Origin: Natrinema zhouii
Lineage (GTDB): Archaea > Halobacteriota > Halobacteria > Halobacteriales > Natrialbaceae
Direction: 5' to 3'
Length of the DNA: 64,000 nucleotides
Assembly (NCBI RefSeq): GCF_013456555.2
Contig: NZ_CP084882.1
Coordinates: forward strand, 62,001 to 126,000
Part shown: positions 1 through 9,318 of the stretch, one piece after another
How positions within the stretch are numbered: the first letter of the stretch is position 1
Layout of the letters: each line of letters starts with the position of its first letter
The notes under the pieces: generated by a model
What the model saw: only the letters and a program-made list of their open reading frames with translations
What the model was told of the DNA's origin: nothing
The model's database searches: none
Program-made: the position numbers and the translations under genes

Positions 1-388
1 CTTCAACCTGTCGCCCTTGATCGAGGTAGTAGAGTTCCTCGCCGCGACCGTACGCCGACGAAAGCAGCGTCGCATCGGGATATCGCTGGAGGAGTGCATT
101 TGCATTGCCTGCATGGGGCGCCTCCGGATGCGACGGGACTACGTAATCAAGTGAATTCCCATTGAGTAATTCCTCGAGGGCGTCCATGAGTTGGTTGCGC
201 GCGCCGGGAGAGACGGTGTCGTACAGGAGCGTCTGTTCACCGTCGATGAAGTACGCATTGTTACAGACGTGGACGAGACGGTCGCCGTCGAACCAGTCAG
301 GAGGGTCTTCGCGCATGGCATCTGTCATCACGGGCTTATCGATACACTGTTGGATCTGATAGATATCTGGTCCAATCTTTCGTGGCAT
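1..388 (-). CDS. MBL-fold hydrolase, partial (3' end outside window)
   Basis: The first 129 residues of a metallo-beta-lactamase-fold protein are visible; the gene runs off the left edge. The N-terminus (IGPDIYQIQQ, then a displayed-strand segment NNAYFIDGEQTLLYDT) is typical of the family. The first metal-ligand region reads SHPEAPHAG, close to the usual HxExDH arrangement but with the first His replaced by Ser and Asp replaced by Pro, as in some flavodiiron-like MBL proteins. The ATG at 388 is chosen because it includes the family's opening strand; an internal ATG at 328 is possible. It is the last visible gene of the minus-strand catabolic island, 213 bp after the Rieske gene. Substrate unknown; it may be redox-related given that neighbour. 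Confidence 0.7.
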   Translation of the reverse strand, partial: MPRKIGPDIYQIQQCIDKPVMTDAMREDPPDWFDGDRLVHVCNNAYFIDGEQTLLYDTVSPGARNQLMDALEELLNGNSLDYVVPSHPEAPHAGNANALLQRYPDATLLSSAYGRGEELYYLDQGRQVE

Positions 389-601
389 ATATCTCCATAT
401 GGATGTGAGGAGTGTACATACTTGAAGACTTCCCTCGGTTCACCGGCTAGAACGCCTGATTTTGCCGGGATCAAATTACGGCGGATCACGTCAGTTGGAC
501 ATCCTCGAAAACTAGTTCGTACTCTCGATACTGATTCACATCAACCGATATGAATCGTTCATGGAGACGTGGGTCTCTGCTACGTTCGTCCGTATGAATG
601 C

Positions 602-958
602 TTATCGCAGGACGTACACTGCACCATCTTCGACTTCGGTCTCAAACGTCGGCGTTACGTACCGCTCGTCAGAGATGTTAACGCCTGTCTCGAGGTCGAA
701 CTTCCACTCATGCCACGGACACGTGACGACACAAGGATCGTGATCATACTGCCACTCCCAGTTGTCGTCGACAGCCATTTCCCCCGTCACTTGCCCTTCA
801 CAGAGCGGTGCACCTTGGTGGACACAGTAGTTCGCGAGCGCGTAGTACTCACCGTCGACATAGAAGACACCGATTTCGAGGCCGTCAACTTCGCAGATGA
901 TCCGGTCCGAATCATCCGTGAAGTCGTCGGTACCCGCAACCCGGTATCGGGTCGTCAT
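602..958 (-). CDS. Rieske [2Fe-2S] ferredoxin-like protein
   Basis: This 118-residue protein is a stand-alone Rieske domain. The cluster ligands are C45-x-H47 and C80-x-x-H83 (CVH and CPWH), each in the expected loop, with the family phrase HEWKFDLETG just after. No membrane anchor or signal is seen, so it should be a soluble electron carrier. Its ATG overlaps the stop of the upstream amidohydrolase gene (ATGA), so the two are probably translationally coupled. In catabolic clusters such ferredoxins feed oxygenases or flavoproteins. No oxygenase alpha subunit lies in the window, so the partner is either the FAD oxidoreductase of this island or something outside. Confidence 0.88.
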   Translation of the reverse strand: MTTRYRVAGTDDFTDDSDRIICEVDGLEIGVFYVDGEYYALANYCVHQGAPLCEGQVTGEMAVDDNWEWQYDHDPCVVTCPWHEWKFDLETGVNISDERYVTPTFETEVEDGAVYVLR

Positions 959-2046
959 TGAAGATTGAACACCTCTGCCGCGGTCTCGCCCATGATTCCA
1001 GCGACGACGTTGTCGTCAAATGCTGGTCGAATCCGATCGAACAGTTCTTCAGGCGGATCGAAGTCCGTGTGTGGAAGATCTGAAGAGTACATGATTGACT
1101 CTGGGCCGGCCATCTCGATGGCCCACGCGAGGTGACGGCCGTTCCGGGCAGTGTGACCGAGCGGTTGCGTGGTGAAATAAAACTGATCACGAACATACTC
1201 GCTCGGCAGTTTCTCGAGATATGGGAGTTCGTCGGCGAACTGCAGGTAGTGGTCGTCGAGACGCCAGAGAAGGTACGGAATCCAGCCGATACCGGCCTCT
1301 TGGAAGACGAACGTTACGTTAGGGAACCGTTCCGGGACGCCCCGAAGCAGCATTGTCGTGAGGTTCCACATGTGGGTAAACGGGTGCGTGATGACATGTT
1401 CTTCCGCATAGGTCTCATTCCACATGGTCTGCGTCGGGAACATGGTGTGGCTGGCACCGATCGAGGCGTGGATGACGACCGGCATACTGTGGCGGGATGC
1501 AGCCTCATAGACCGGATCGTAGCGTTCGTCGCCGAGTGGTGGGACCGTTCCCGTTCCCGGGAGATAGATCCCCTTGATAGAGGGATGATCTGCCAGACGG
1601 TCGATCTCTTCGACGGCCAGTTCAGGTTTGTGGTGTGGAATGAGCACATGACCGTACAAACGGTCGTGGCGCTCTAAGAATTCCTCAATCACCCACAAGT
1701 TGTAGCCGTTGGCCAGTGCTAGTGCGAGCTGGGGGTTGTCGACGCTCGCGATGTTCAGATTAGTCGTCGGTCCGATCAACGCGTGGGTTATCCCGAACTC
1801 CTTGAGTTGGTCAAACTTCGCGTGAACGTCATCGACATCGTAGCCGCGATCGATAAACCCCGGCGTCGGCAGCGAATTCGAGTAGATGTCCATCACTGGG
1901 TTTGTTGAGTGAGAGAGAATTTCGAGGCTGCCGCTAAAGCGATTTTCGTCGATATATTCGACGATATCGTCAATAGACTCTGTAACGTGAGAGTCACCAT
2001 CGACGATACAGCTGAGGTCGTCAATCGATCGAAGTGTGTTACTCAT
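955..2046 (-). CDS. Amidohydrolase-family protein (PF04909, ACMSD-like)
   Basis: A 363-residue TIM-barrel metal-dependent hydrolase of the amidohydrolase 2 family, which includes decarboxylases (ACMSD, gamma-resorcylate) and lactonases. Visible landmarks are the N-terminal DGDSH segment (the family has DxHxH, so one His is missing), a central VVIHAS strand with the metal His, the FVFQEAGIGW strand and a C-terminal SSDLPHTD with the catalytic Asp position. Length is normal. It follows the TAXI gene by 21 bp and overlaps the Rieske gene by 4 bp, so it belongs to the transcript. Its role here could be decarboxylation or hydrolysis of a ring-derived intermediate; the exact reaction cannot be told. 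Confidence 0.82.
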   Translation of the reverse strand: MSNTLRSIDDLSCIVDGDSHVTESIDDIVEYIDENRFSGSLEILSHSTNPVMDIYSNSLPTPGFIDRGYDVDDVHAKFDQLKEFGITHALIGPTTNLNIASVDNPQLALALANGYNLWVIEEFLERHDRLYGHVLIPHHKPELAVEEIDRLADHPSIKGIYLPGTGTVPPLGDERYDPVYEAASRHSMPVVIHASIGASHTMFPTQTMWNETYAEEHVITHPFTHMWNLTTMLLRGVPERFPNVTFVFQEAGIGWIPYLLWRLDDHYLQFADELPYLEKLPSEYVRDQFYFTTQPLGHTARNGRHLAWAIEMAGPESIMYSSDLPHTDFDPPEELFDRIRPAFDDNVVAGIMGETAAEVFNLQ

Positions 2047-2067
2047 CGGTTTGTTCGTCTAGGCGGA

Positions 2068-3117
2068 TCATCCCTGTGTTAAACCATCGTCCCACATTCC
2101 CTCATCTTGAAGGTACTCTGCAAAACCTGGGTGAACAGGAATCTCTGGTGTGAGACCTTCCGCTGCGTACTCGAGTGTGAAGTCGTTAGCAGCGGCGTCG
2201 TACTCCTGGATCTCGTCGATATTTTCAAAGACCGTTTCTACGAAGGAGTAGACGAGATCGGCGTCGAGTTCTTCGCTGAAGAAGTACCCGTACGGGACTC
2301 GACAAGAGTCAACCGTGTCCTGTGGTGGATCAATGTTGAAGATTTCAACGAGGTCCGAATCGTCGATGTTCGCGTAGCCGGAGGCTGCGATTGCATCAAG
2401 TTGATCCGGTGTGTATTCGACGATTCTGACGTCCTCGTTAGAGAGGAGTTCGGCGGCCCATCCTGGTCCAACGACGCCGTTGGTCGCGTATAGCGGACCG
2501 GCGTCGATGCGTCCTTCCGTAAGCGCAGGTGCGACATCGGACCACTCGTTGTTGATCGTATTAGTCTCGTCGAGCATGCCCGTTACCGAGAGGAACGTCA
2601 TGTTGTTGAAGTCGGCACCCGTCGGGCCGACGCTCACATCTCGTCCGGCAAAGTCCTCAACAGTCTCGATTCCGTTGCCCCCGAGGGTAACCCAAAACAG
2701 CCGGAAGTCGTAGGGATTGATTCCCTGAAGTGCCTTCGTTTCGACGGCGCTGTCACCGGTAAAGTCAGTTGGTCCATCAGGGACGGGTTCTTCGTTGTTG
2801 TACGCCGCCGCTCCGAGTGGCAATGCAGCGGCAGCCATCTCATCTTCGCCACGCCCGACCAGGCGGATCGCTTCTTCACTGCCACCGTAGGAGCCGACCT
2901 CAAGATTGAGGTCATCATTGTACTGATCAAGAACGCGAGCAAGCGCACTCGCGATGTTGTGGAGTGTCGAACCCTCACCAGGTGTTCCAACTGTCCACGT
3001 TTCTCCGATTGGAGATCCTGTTCCGTCGCCGAGACAGCCTGCGAGCCCACCGAGTGCCCCGACTGATGCAACTTTGAGATATGTACGTCTATTCAGACCG
3101 CTGGCTTTCTTTGCCAT
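2068..3117 (-). CDS. TAXI-family TRAP transporter substrate-binding lipoprotein
   Basis: 349 residues. The N-terminus has a twin-arginine motif (NRRTYLK), a short hydrophobic stretch and a lipobox ending GLAGC, so it should be exported folded by Tat and lipid-anchored outside the cell. The body matches the TAXI receptor class (TVGTPGEGSTLHNIASAL start, then VGPTGADFN), which delivers organic acids to a fused 4TM/12TM permease. That permease is the neighbouring gene, 89 bp upstream on the same strand. A strong TATA box lies 24 to 33 bases before the ATG, so this gene probably has its own leaderless transcript, as binding proteins usually need more copies than permeases. Confidence 0.93.
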   Translation of the reverse strand: MAKKASGLNRRTYLKVASVGALGGLAGCLGDGTGSPIGETWTVGTPGEGSTLHNIASALARVLDQYNDDLNLEVGSYGGSEEAIRLVGRGEDEMAAAALPLGAAAYNNEEPVPDGPTDFTGDSAVETKALQGINPYDFRLFWVTLGGNGIETVEDFAGRDVSVGPTGADFNNMTFLSVTGMLDETNTINNEWSDVAPALTEGRIDAGPLYATNGVVGPGWAAELLSNEDVRIVEYTPDQLDAIAASGYANIDDSDLVEIFNIDPPQDTVDSCRVPYGYFFSEELDADLVYSFVETVFENIDEIQEYDAAANDFTLEYAAEGLTPEIPVHPGFAEYLQDEGMWDDGLTQG

Positions 3118-3140
3118 ACAACACCTAGCACGGATAGCGT

Positions 3141-3164
3141 TTATATATAGGTTTCGTATGAAAC
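3141..3164 (-). promoter_or_regulatory. TATA box and GTTTC-GTAT-GAAAC palindrome before TAXI gene
   Basis: On the minus strand CTATATATAA (3141-3150) lies 24 to 33 bases upstream of the TAXI start codon, the expected spacing for a leaderless haloarchaeal promoter. A perfect 5-bp inverted repeat with a 4-base centre (3151-3164) abuts it on the upstream side, where an activator or BRE-blocking repressor could sit. The palindrome's role is inferred. Confidence 0.6.
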
Positions 3165-3206
3165 GCGTTCACGAAAAAAAGATTGTGAGCAAGAGATGAA
3201 GAGCCG

Positions 3207-5216
3207 TCAGTCACCGGCGGCGATTGGCTGGCTAGTGTATGAGTGATAGTTTTTCGACATCACTGCAATAATCAAGACTGCAGCACCGATGTTGAGGATA
3301 GGTTCATTGACGAAGATAATCGACAGTGAACCAACGCCGACGACACCTCGAGAGACAGCTGACGCGTGAGTAACAAAGTAGCCGTTGATCGCAACTATCA
3401 ACCCGATGAGGCCAGCCGCAACCAAGAAGAACGTCAACAGCGTCGTGCTGTTCCACTGAAGCAGGTTCGAGTGGATTATGAACGCATACGGGAGCAAAAA
3501 CGCTGGAAGCGCGATCTTTAGCGCCTCCTTGCACGTCTTGAAGAACCCGACATCCGCGATCTTACAAGCGACAACACATGTTAAGGCGACAGGTGGTGTA
3601 ATCGCGGAGAGGATTGCGAAATAGAAGACGAACATGTGGGCGTACATCTGTTCGATACCGAATTCGACAACAGCAGGACCGACGAAGATAGCCACAAGCA
3701 CATAGGCGGCGACGGTCGGCATGCCAAGTCCGAACATCAGCGACATCAACATCGCGAAGAACAGCAGGACGAGCAAACTTCCTCCGGAGGCGTCAAGCAT
3801 CGCAAACGTGAGGATCTGTGTGAACGTACCTACGCCGATCATCTCGACGATGATCCCGATGCTTCCGAGTACAACGAAGATGGGACCGGCGGTCACCGCA
3901 CCTATCTGTAACCCTTGTAGCGTCTTTTTGCCCGTCAGAACGAGCGAGGTCGTCTCAAATCCGGAGAGGTAAAACTGCCAGAGAAACTGTAACGCGACGA
4001 GTGCAACCATCGATCGCAGGGCCGACGTCATCGGATCAAACCGGACCCACGCGAGGTAGTAGATGAGCACGAGAAGAGACACGATAATCGGGATCCCGTG
4101 AATGAATACTTCTTTTCCGGGAAGTTGCTCGAAGACGTTGTCCCCATCGTCATCAAAGATCGTCGACTCTTCCGTAAGTCCCTGCTTGAGCGAGAGGATG
4201 TGCGTCGACACCGAAATAGTCATATAAAATAGGATTGCTGGAAGCAGTGCGATCGCGATGATATCAACGTATGGAACATTCAAAATTCCGGCCATCACAA
4301 ACGCTGCAGCACCCATAACCGGCGGAATAACTTGCCCGCCGGACGACGCAGTCGATTCGATCCCTGCTGCGGTCTCGCCTTTGAAGCCTCGCTCTTTCAT
4401 CAATGGGATGGTAAACGAGCCTGTCGTCGCCGTATTCGCCACGGCGCTACCGGAGATCGACCCCATAAACAAACTGGCGAGCACTGCTGCCTGAGCTGTC
4501 CCGGCACGAACCCGTTTTTCGACAACCTGTCCGAGTGCAAAGGCCATGTTGAGTGCACCGTATCCCTCAAGCAGGCCAGCGTAAATGAGGAAGATAGCGA
4601 CCCAGGTGACACCAACCTGAACGATGTTACCGTAGATACCCCCGAGCGTAAGTACCGAGATCTCGACCATCCGCTGTGAGTCAATACCGCTGTGTGTGAA
4701 CCACCCTGGCAAGTAGTTCCCAAAGATCGCATATCCAATCGTCACCAGAACCACTGCAGTGAGAACGTTCCCGTATGCGCGGCGAGTGGCCTCGACGATG
4801 ACCACGACCAAGATCCCACCGAGGACGTACTCAAGTTGTGTGTACGTCAGAACGGAGCCACGGATCGCCTCGAAATTTGAGAAGAAGTAGTACGTGACGG
4901 CGAGCGTTGCGACCGCTAGTATCACATTTGTTGCCAGTGACAGCTTTCCACGCACTGTTTCACGGTCCGTCCCGAGCGCATCGATGGCGAGAAACACCAA
5001 GATTCCCCAACCGAGGGCTAACACAGTGTGGTGACCCCTGTTCACGTACCGTGTGTACGAGTAGTACATCATGTACAGCGCGAAGCCAAGGCTCAGAATG
5101 GAAACGAGGATCCACAGAATCGAATCTACGTTTCGCGACAGCTCCGGAAGTCGCTTTTCTCGGCCGTATTCAATTGGATTGTTCAGCAGCGGATTCTGGT
5201 CCTTCTTATCGCTCAT
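3207..5216 (-). CDS. TRAP transporter fused permease (4TM/12TM)
   Basis: 669 residues, strongly hydrophobic across the whole length, with short charged loops. Its N-terminal part (to about residue 170) corresponds to the small DctQ-like subunit and the rest to the DctM-like subunit, including the conserved GSISGSAVANTATTGSFTIP segment and AITPPVALTC near the end. This is the fused class that pairs with TAXI receptors. It imports an organic acid with Na+ or H+ across the cell membrane. It sits between the hydro-lyase genes and its receptor gene, so the transported compound is likely the substrate or an intermediate of the island. Confidence 0.94.
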   Translation of the reverse strand: MSDKKDQNPLLNNPIEYGREKRLPELSRNVDSILWILVSILSLGFALYMMYYSYTRYVNRGHHTVLALGWGILVFLAIDALGTDRETVRGKLSLATNVILAVATLAVTYYFFSNFEAIRGSVLTYTQLEYVLGGILVVVIVEATRRAYGNVLTAVVLVTIGYAIFGNYLPGWFTHSGIDSQRMVEISVLTLGGIYGNIVQVGVTWVAIFLIYAGLLEGYGALNMAFALGQVVEKRVRAGTAQAAVLASLFMGSISGSAVANTATTGSFTIPLMKERGFKGETAAGIESTASSGGQVIPPVMGAAAFVMAGILNVPYVDIIAIALLPAILFYMTISVSTHILSLKQGLTEESTIFDDDGDNVFEQLPGKEVFIHGIPIIVSLLVLIYYLAWVRFDPMTSALRSMVALVALQFLWQFYLSGFETTSLVLTGKKTLQGLQIGAVTAGPIFVVLGSIGIIVEMIGVGTFTQILTFAMLDASGGSLLVLLFFAMLMSLMFGLGMPTVAAYVLVAIFVGPAVVEFGIEQMYAHMFVFYFAILSAITPPVALTCVVACKIADVGFFKTCKEALKIALPAFLLPYAFIIHSNLLQWNSTTLLTFFLVAAGLIGLIVAINGYFVTHASAVSRGVVGVGSLSIIFVNEPILNIGAAVLIIAVMSKNYHSYTSQPIAAGD

Positions 5217-5280
5217 TATCGTTGTACTCTATTTTTCCGTAGTCGCTATTAATCTGTGGGTGAAAGACACACTCAGTCCG

Positions 5281-5784
5281 TTACGGTGACGTGTCTAGTT
5301 TCTTTCTCGTATAGGGCTTGAGCCCACCTTCATCGACGAGGTCCTGCAAGAACGATGGGAGAGGCTCTGCATTGTACGTCTCATCTACTTTATGATTATG
5401 CACCGTCCCGGCGTCAAGATCGATTGAGATTTCATCACCGTCATCAATCTGATCTGCGTCAGGACAGATCATGACCGGCAACCCAAGGTTGATCGCGTTC
5501 CGGAAAAATATCCGAGCGAACGACTGGGCGACAACACCGTCGACACCAGCACCGATCAGCGACAGTGGAGCGTGCTCGCGCGAGGACCCGCTACCGAAGT
5601 TTTCGCCGGCGACGACGAACTCGCCGTCTGCGACGTTCGCCGAGAATTCGGGACGCAGGTCGTTGAATGCGTTGGTTGCAAGCTCCTCCGGATCGGTGGA
5701 GACGATAAACCTCGAGGGTGTGATCTGGTCGGTGTCGATGTCGTCGCCGAAGACCCAAGCACGGCCGGGTTCTTCGAGGCTCAT
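5281..5784 (-). CDS. Isopropylmalate dehydratase-type small subunit (LeuD-like)
   Basis: 167 residues, the short archaeal type. The swivel-domain signature ENFGSGSSREHAP is intact, and the start (VFGDDIDTDQITPSRF) is standard for LeuD and its homoaconitase, citraconate/mesaconate, maleate and dimethylmaleate hydratase relatives. Its ATG overlaps the stop of the large-subunit gene by 4 bp, indicating a stoichiometric complex. Because leucine-synthesis genes are absent and catabolic genes surround it, it more likely hydrates a cis-unsaturated dicarboxylate than isopropylmaleate. This role is inferred from context; sequence alone does not separate these substrates. Confidence 0.9.
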   Translation of the reverse strand: MSLEEPGRAWVFGDDIDTDQITPSRFIVSTDPEELATNAFNDLRPEFSANVADGEFVVAGENFGSGSSREHAPLSLIGAGVDGVVAQSFARIFFRNAINLGLPVMICPDADQIDDGDEISIDLDAGTVHNHKVDETYNAEPLPSFLQDLVDEGGLKPYTRKKLDTSP

Positions 5785-7100
5785 CGAACCACCCCCAGGT
5801 CAGCAGTAGCGTGATCATCGTAGCGTTCGGTCTCAATTTCCCGTGGATCGGTGATCTCGCCGTACAGTGCGGTTGCAGCTGCGGTCGCTGGACTGGCAAG
5901 GTAGACGCGACTGTCCATTGACCCTTCCCGACCGGGGAAGTTTCGGTTCGCCGTCGCCAAACAGACGTCGTCGTCACCGAGGACGCCCTGGTGGTAGCCG
6001 GCACAGGGACCACACCCCGCACTCTGGAACGTCGCACCAGCCGCGACGAGTGACTCGAGAACGCCAGTCTCGAGGCATTTCTCGTAAACGGCTCCCGAGG
6101 CAGGGACGACGATCAATCTGGTTCCGGGTGCGACCTGCTCGCCCTTAAGGGCATCAGCGACGACCCGGATGTCCTCGTAACGGCCGTTCGTACAGGTCCC
6201 GACGAACACCTGGTCGACGTCGGTGCCGACCACGTCGTCGATGTTGACGGCGTTTTCGGGGTTTGACGGCTTTGCGACCTGTGGCTCGAGGTTAGCGCCT
6301 TCGTAGGAGTGGACGGCCTCGTAAGTCGCATCGTCGTCAGAAGCGAGGTCTGGATCGATGGAAATCTTGATATCGGCCTGGTTTTTAAGGTAATCAACGA
6401 CCCGTTCATCAGGTTCGACGATGCCGGCTTTGCCCCCCATCTCGATCGCCATGTTGGCGAGGACGAGTCGTTGATGGATGGGGAAATCTGCGATCGCGGA
6501 CCCGGCGTATTCGGCGGTTTTGTAGGTCGCACCATCGAAGCCGACGTCACCGATGAACTTGAGGATCAGGTCTTTCGCGTAGACACCTTCGGGGAGGTCA
6601 CCGTGGACTTCGAATCGAATCGTCTCGGGGACGCGGAACCACAGCTCGCCTGTCGCAAACGTCGTCCCGAGGTCGGTCGAACCGACGCCGGTACCGAACG
6701 CGCCAAGGCCGCCGTACGTTGTTGAGTGTGAATCAGCGCCGACCACGAGATCGCCGGGTTCAACGAACCCCTCCTCGATCATTACTTGGTGGCAGATACC
6801 GTCACTTATCTCGTACTGATGAGCGCCATACGCTGAAGCGAACTCTCTGACGATGTTATGGTTGTTCGCTGCCTTGACGCCATCGGCTGGCGCGTGATGG
6901 TCAAGCGTGAAGACAGTGCTGTCGGGAGCGGCTAACTCGCGGTCCTCATCGGTGACATCCTCGAAGGCGTCGATCGCGAGTGGCCCAGTCACGTCATGGC
7001 CAATCATCTCATCAACGCGCGCTTCGACATAGTCGCCCGCTCTGACGTCCTCGCCGGAGTTCTCCGAGAGAATCTTTTCGGTTATCGTTTTTCCTGTCAT
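5781..7100 (-). CDS. Aconitase-superfamily hydro-lyase large subunit (LeuC-like)
   Basis: 439 residues, full length for archaeal LeuC-type enzymes. The [4Fe-4S] ligands are present: one Cys in FVGTCTNGR and two in SAGCGPCAGYHQG. Other signatures are FTLDHHAPADG and GADSHSTTYGGLGAFGTGVGSTD. With the adjacent small subunit it forms a cytoplasmic, oxygen-sensitive hydro-lyase. The pair lies between the HMGL-like lyase and the transporter. Fitting this order, it could hydrate maleate, citraconate or a related alkylmaleate to a malate-type acid that the CaiB enzyme then activates. Direct leucine biosynthesis is the alternative but is not supported by neighbours. Confidence 0.9.
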   Translation of the reverse strand: MTGKTITEKILSENSGEDVRAGDYVEARVDEMIGHDVTGPLAIDAFEDVTDEDRELAAPDSTVFTLDHHAPADGVKAANNHNIVREFASAYGAHQYEISDGICHQVMIEEGFVEPGDLVVGADSHSTTYGGLGAFGTGVGSTDLGTTFATGELWFRVPETIRFEVHGDLPEGVYAKDLILKFIGDVGFDGATYKTAEYAGSAIADFPIHQRLVLANMAIEMGGKAGIVEPDERVVDYLKNQADIKISIDPDLASDDDATYEAVHSYEGANLEPQVAKPSNPENAVNIDDVVGTDVDQVFVGTCTNGRYEDIRVVADALKGEQVAPGTRLIVVPASGAVYEKCLETGVLESLVAAGATFQSAGCGPCAGYHQGVLGDDDVCLATANRNFPGREGSMDSRVYLASPATAAATALYGEITDPREIETERYDDHATADLGVVR

Positions 7101-7121
7101 GGTGAATCGTTTGTCTGCATG

Positions 7122-8072
7122 TTATCTCTTGGGAGCCGGTTCTGCATTCGTTATCGCGAGCACCTGTTTGCGGGTGCCGCCCATCAGCATTCGACTCGGC
7201 GTTCCGAGTCCGAGCTGTTCTGCAACGGTCTCGGCGACTTCAGTAAGCTGATCGAAGTTGATGTTCGTTTCAATATCCATATCACGAAGCATATTCGCGA
7301 GATCCTCTGTCGGCGTGTTGCCGACATCACCGAGACCACCGGGAAGGATCGTTCCGCCACCAAGCCCACAAACGGAGGCGTCAAATCGGTTGACACCGCA
7401 TTGCATCGCTGCGAGCGTGTTGGCGAGGCTCATGCCGTTCGTATCGTGGAGGTGTAAACCAACGTCGGCGTCAGGGTGCTGGTCGAACAGTGTCGTCAGC
7501 ATGGCCGTCACCTGACGCGGATCAGCCATTCCCATCGTTGTCGCAAGCGTCACTTCGTCGACGCCAGCCTCAAGGACGCGGTCGACGACCGACAACGTGC
7601 GATCCTGTGAGATTTCGCCCTCGTACGGACAGAAGAAGCTCGTACCAAGTCCGGCTTCGACCTCGATATCCGCACCGTCAGCCAGTTCGACAATCGCCTC
7701 GATCTCTTCGAGGTTTTCATCCAAACTCATTCCCTGATTTTTCTGGCGGTAGGAATCACTGATGACGACCAGTGCGTTGACCTTGTCGACGTCAGCCTCA
7801 ATCGCCCGTTCCATTCCGATGGCGTTTGGCACCAGCGCTCGATAACAGACATCGTCGTGGCGCTTGATCCGCGTGGCGACTTTGTCGGCGTCGCGCAGGC
7901 TCGGAACCGCTTTCGGGTGAGTAAAGGAAGTACACTCGATCTCATCGACGCCTGTCTCCGAGAGTGCGTTGATAATCTCGATCTTCTCGTCAGTTGGAAT
8001 GAAGTGGGAATAGCGCTGGAACCCATCACGTGGCAGCATCTCGACGATCGTTACCGATTCGGGTAATTCCAT
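7122..8072 (-). CDS. HMG-CoA lyase-like (HMGL family) C-C lyase
   Basis: 316 residues with the HMGL TIM-barrel: the N-terminal EMLPRDGFQ carries the metal-binding Asp and proton-shuttling Arg positions, and DVGLHLHDTNG carries the metal-binding His pair. The catalytic loop normally reads GLGGCPYA; here it is GLGGGTILPGG, so the active-site Cys of true HMG-CoA lyases is missing. The downstream NTPTED matches the usual end of the loop. It overlaps the stop of the CaiB gene (TGATG). The best inference is an aldol-type lyase for a malyl-, citramalyl- or dimethylmalyl-type substrate, either as CoA ester or as free acid, rather than leucine-pathway HMG-CoA. Confidence 0.85.
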   Translation of the reverse strand: MELPESVTIVEMLPRDGFQRYSHFIPTDEKIEIINALSETGVDEIECTSFTHPKAVPSLRDADKVATRIKRHDDVCYRALVPNAIGMERAIEADVDKVNALVVISDSYRQKNQGMSLDENLEEIEAIVELADGADIEVEAGLGTSFFCPYEGEISQDRTLSVVDRVLEAGVDEVTLATTMGMADPRQVTAMLTTLFDQHPDADVGLHLHDTNGMSLANTLAAMQCGVNRFDASVCGLGGGTILPGGLGDVGNTPTEDLANMLRDMDIETNINFDQLTEVAETVAEQLGLGTPSRMLMGGTRKQVLAITNAEPAPKR

Positions 8073-9277
8073 CAGATTACCCCCTCAGAATCGAGTTCCT
8101 CAAGCACAGCATCGTCGTACCCGAGGAATTCACCGAAGACGTCCTCGTTGTGTTCGCCTAGATCGACACCAAGGTGATCAACACTCCCCGGTGTCTCGCT
8201 AAATTTGGGGATTGTATTCTGCACGGCCGCTTTACCGAGATCCTTATCATCGACAGTAACGACTGCATCACGGGCCTGATAGTGTTCATCGTCCATGATG
8301 TCTTCGACGTTATAGACCGATGCGATCGTCGCGTCGTGTTCCTCGAACGACTCGAGAATTTCCTCACGTGTATGCTCGGCCATCCACTCTTGAATGATCG
8401 AATCAAGTTCCTCAACATTCTCGAGACGGCTCTCGTTGTCCGCGAACCGCGGATCATCTTTCAGATCTGGACGACCGATGGCATCGAGCGTCCGCATTGC
8501 AATCGGTTGAGCACTGGCCGAGAGTGCAACCCAGCGGTCATCGCCCGTTCGGTAGACGTTTCGGGGGGCAGATGACGTCGATCGGTTGCCAGAGCGGCGA
8601 GCGATCTCCCCAGTCTGATCGTAGGTAAGCGGAAACGGTCCGATCAGGTTAAAGATCGGCTCAATCAGACTAACATCAATATACTGTCCGGTCCCGCCGT
8701 TGACGTCACGATGATAGAGTGCAAACATCACTGAGAACGTCGCATACAGCGCAGCGATGTTATCTGCTAGCCCAGTCGGCGGCAACAGCGGTTCGCGGTC
8801 TTCGAAACCGTTGACGTAGGCAAATCCACTCAGTGCCTCTGCGAGTGTTCCGAAGCCAGGTTTTTCTGCGTACGGCCCAGTCTGGCCGAATCCGGACATC
8901 CGCAACATGACGAGGTCAGGATTGGTCTCGGAAAGCTGTTCCCAGCCGAGGTTCCATCGTTCGAGCGTGCCGGGACGAAAGTTCTCGATAAGCACGTCGG
9001 CTTCCGAGATGAGGTCATGAAAGACGGTCTGTCCCCGCTCGGCGGAGGCGTCGAGCGTGACTGAGCGCTTGTTCCGACCGAGGTACTTGTGCCACATGCC
9101 GACCCCGTCTTTCTGAGTGCCGAAATTACGGATGTGATCGCCGTATTCCGGGTGTTCAATCTTGATTACGTCCGCGCCGAAATCGGCGAGAAGCCGACCA
9201 ACGGTCGGTCCAGAGATCATCGACCCTGCTTCGATAACGGTGAGCCCATCAAGTGGGCCAAGTTTAGTTGTTGACAT
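8072..9277 (-). CDS. CaiB/BaiF family (class III) CoA-transferase
   Basis: 401 residues, the usual family length. The N-terminus (GLTVIEAGSMISGPTVGRLL, ADFGADVIKIEHPE, GDHIRNFG) is diagnostic, and the catalytic Asp is in GQYIDVSLIE. Class III enzymes move CoA between organic acids through an aspartyl anhydride. Placed directly before the HMGL-like lyase and near the LeuCD-like hydro-lyase, it is a good candidate to convert a malate- or citramalate-type acid to its CoA ester so the lyase can cleave it. AATATACA at 9298-9305 (minus strand) could be a promoter. Named family functions (succinyl-CoA:malate or citramalate transferase) are precedents, not proof. Confidence 0.92.
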   Translation of the reverse strand: MSTTKLGPLDGLTVIEAGSMISGPTVGRLLADFGADVIKIEHPEYGDHIRNFGTQKDGVGMWHKYLGRNKRSVTLDASAERGQTVFHDLISEADVLIENFRPGTLERWNLGWEQLSETNPDLVMLRMSGFGQTGPYAEKPGFGTLAEALSGFAYVNGFEDREPLLPPTGLADNIAALYATFSVMFALYHRDVNGGTGQYIDVSLIEPIFNLIGPFPLTYDQTGEIARRSGNRSTSSAPRNVYRTGDDRWVALSASAQPIAMRTLDAIGRPDLKDDPRFADNESRLENVEELDSIIQEWMAEHTREEILESFEEHDATIASVYNVEDIMDDEHYQARDAVVTVDDKDLGKAAVQNTIPKFSETPGSVDHLGVDLGEHNEDVFGEFLGYDDAVLEELDSEGVI

Positions 9278-9318
9278 AGTGTCTGAATCGTATCTGTGTA
9301 TATTGTAGTCTCGTTGTC

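Noticed and set aside
5781..7100. Leucine biosynthesis assignment (leuC)
   Set aside because: No leuA or leuB nearby; the neighbours are catabolic, so a biosynthetic name would mislead.
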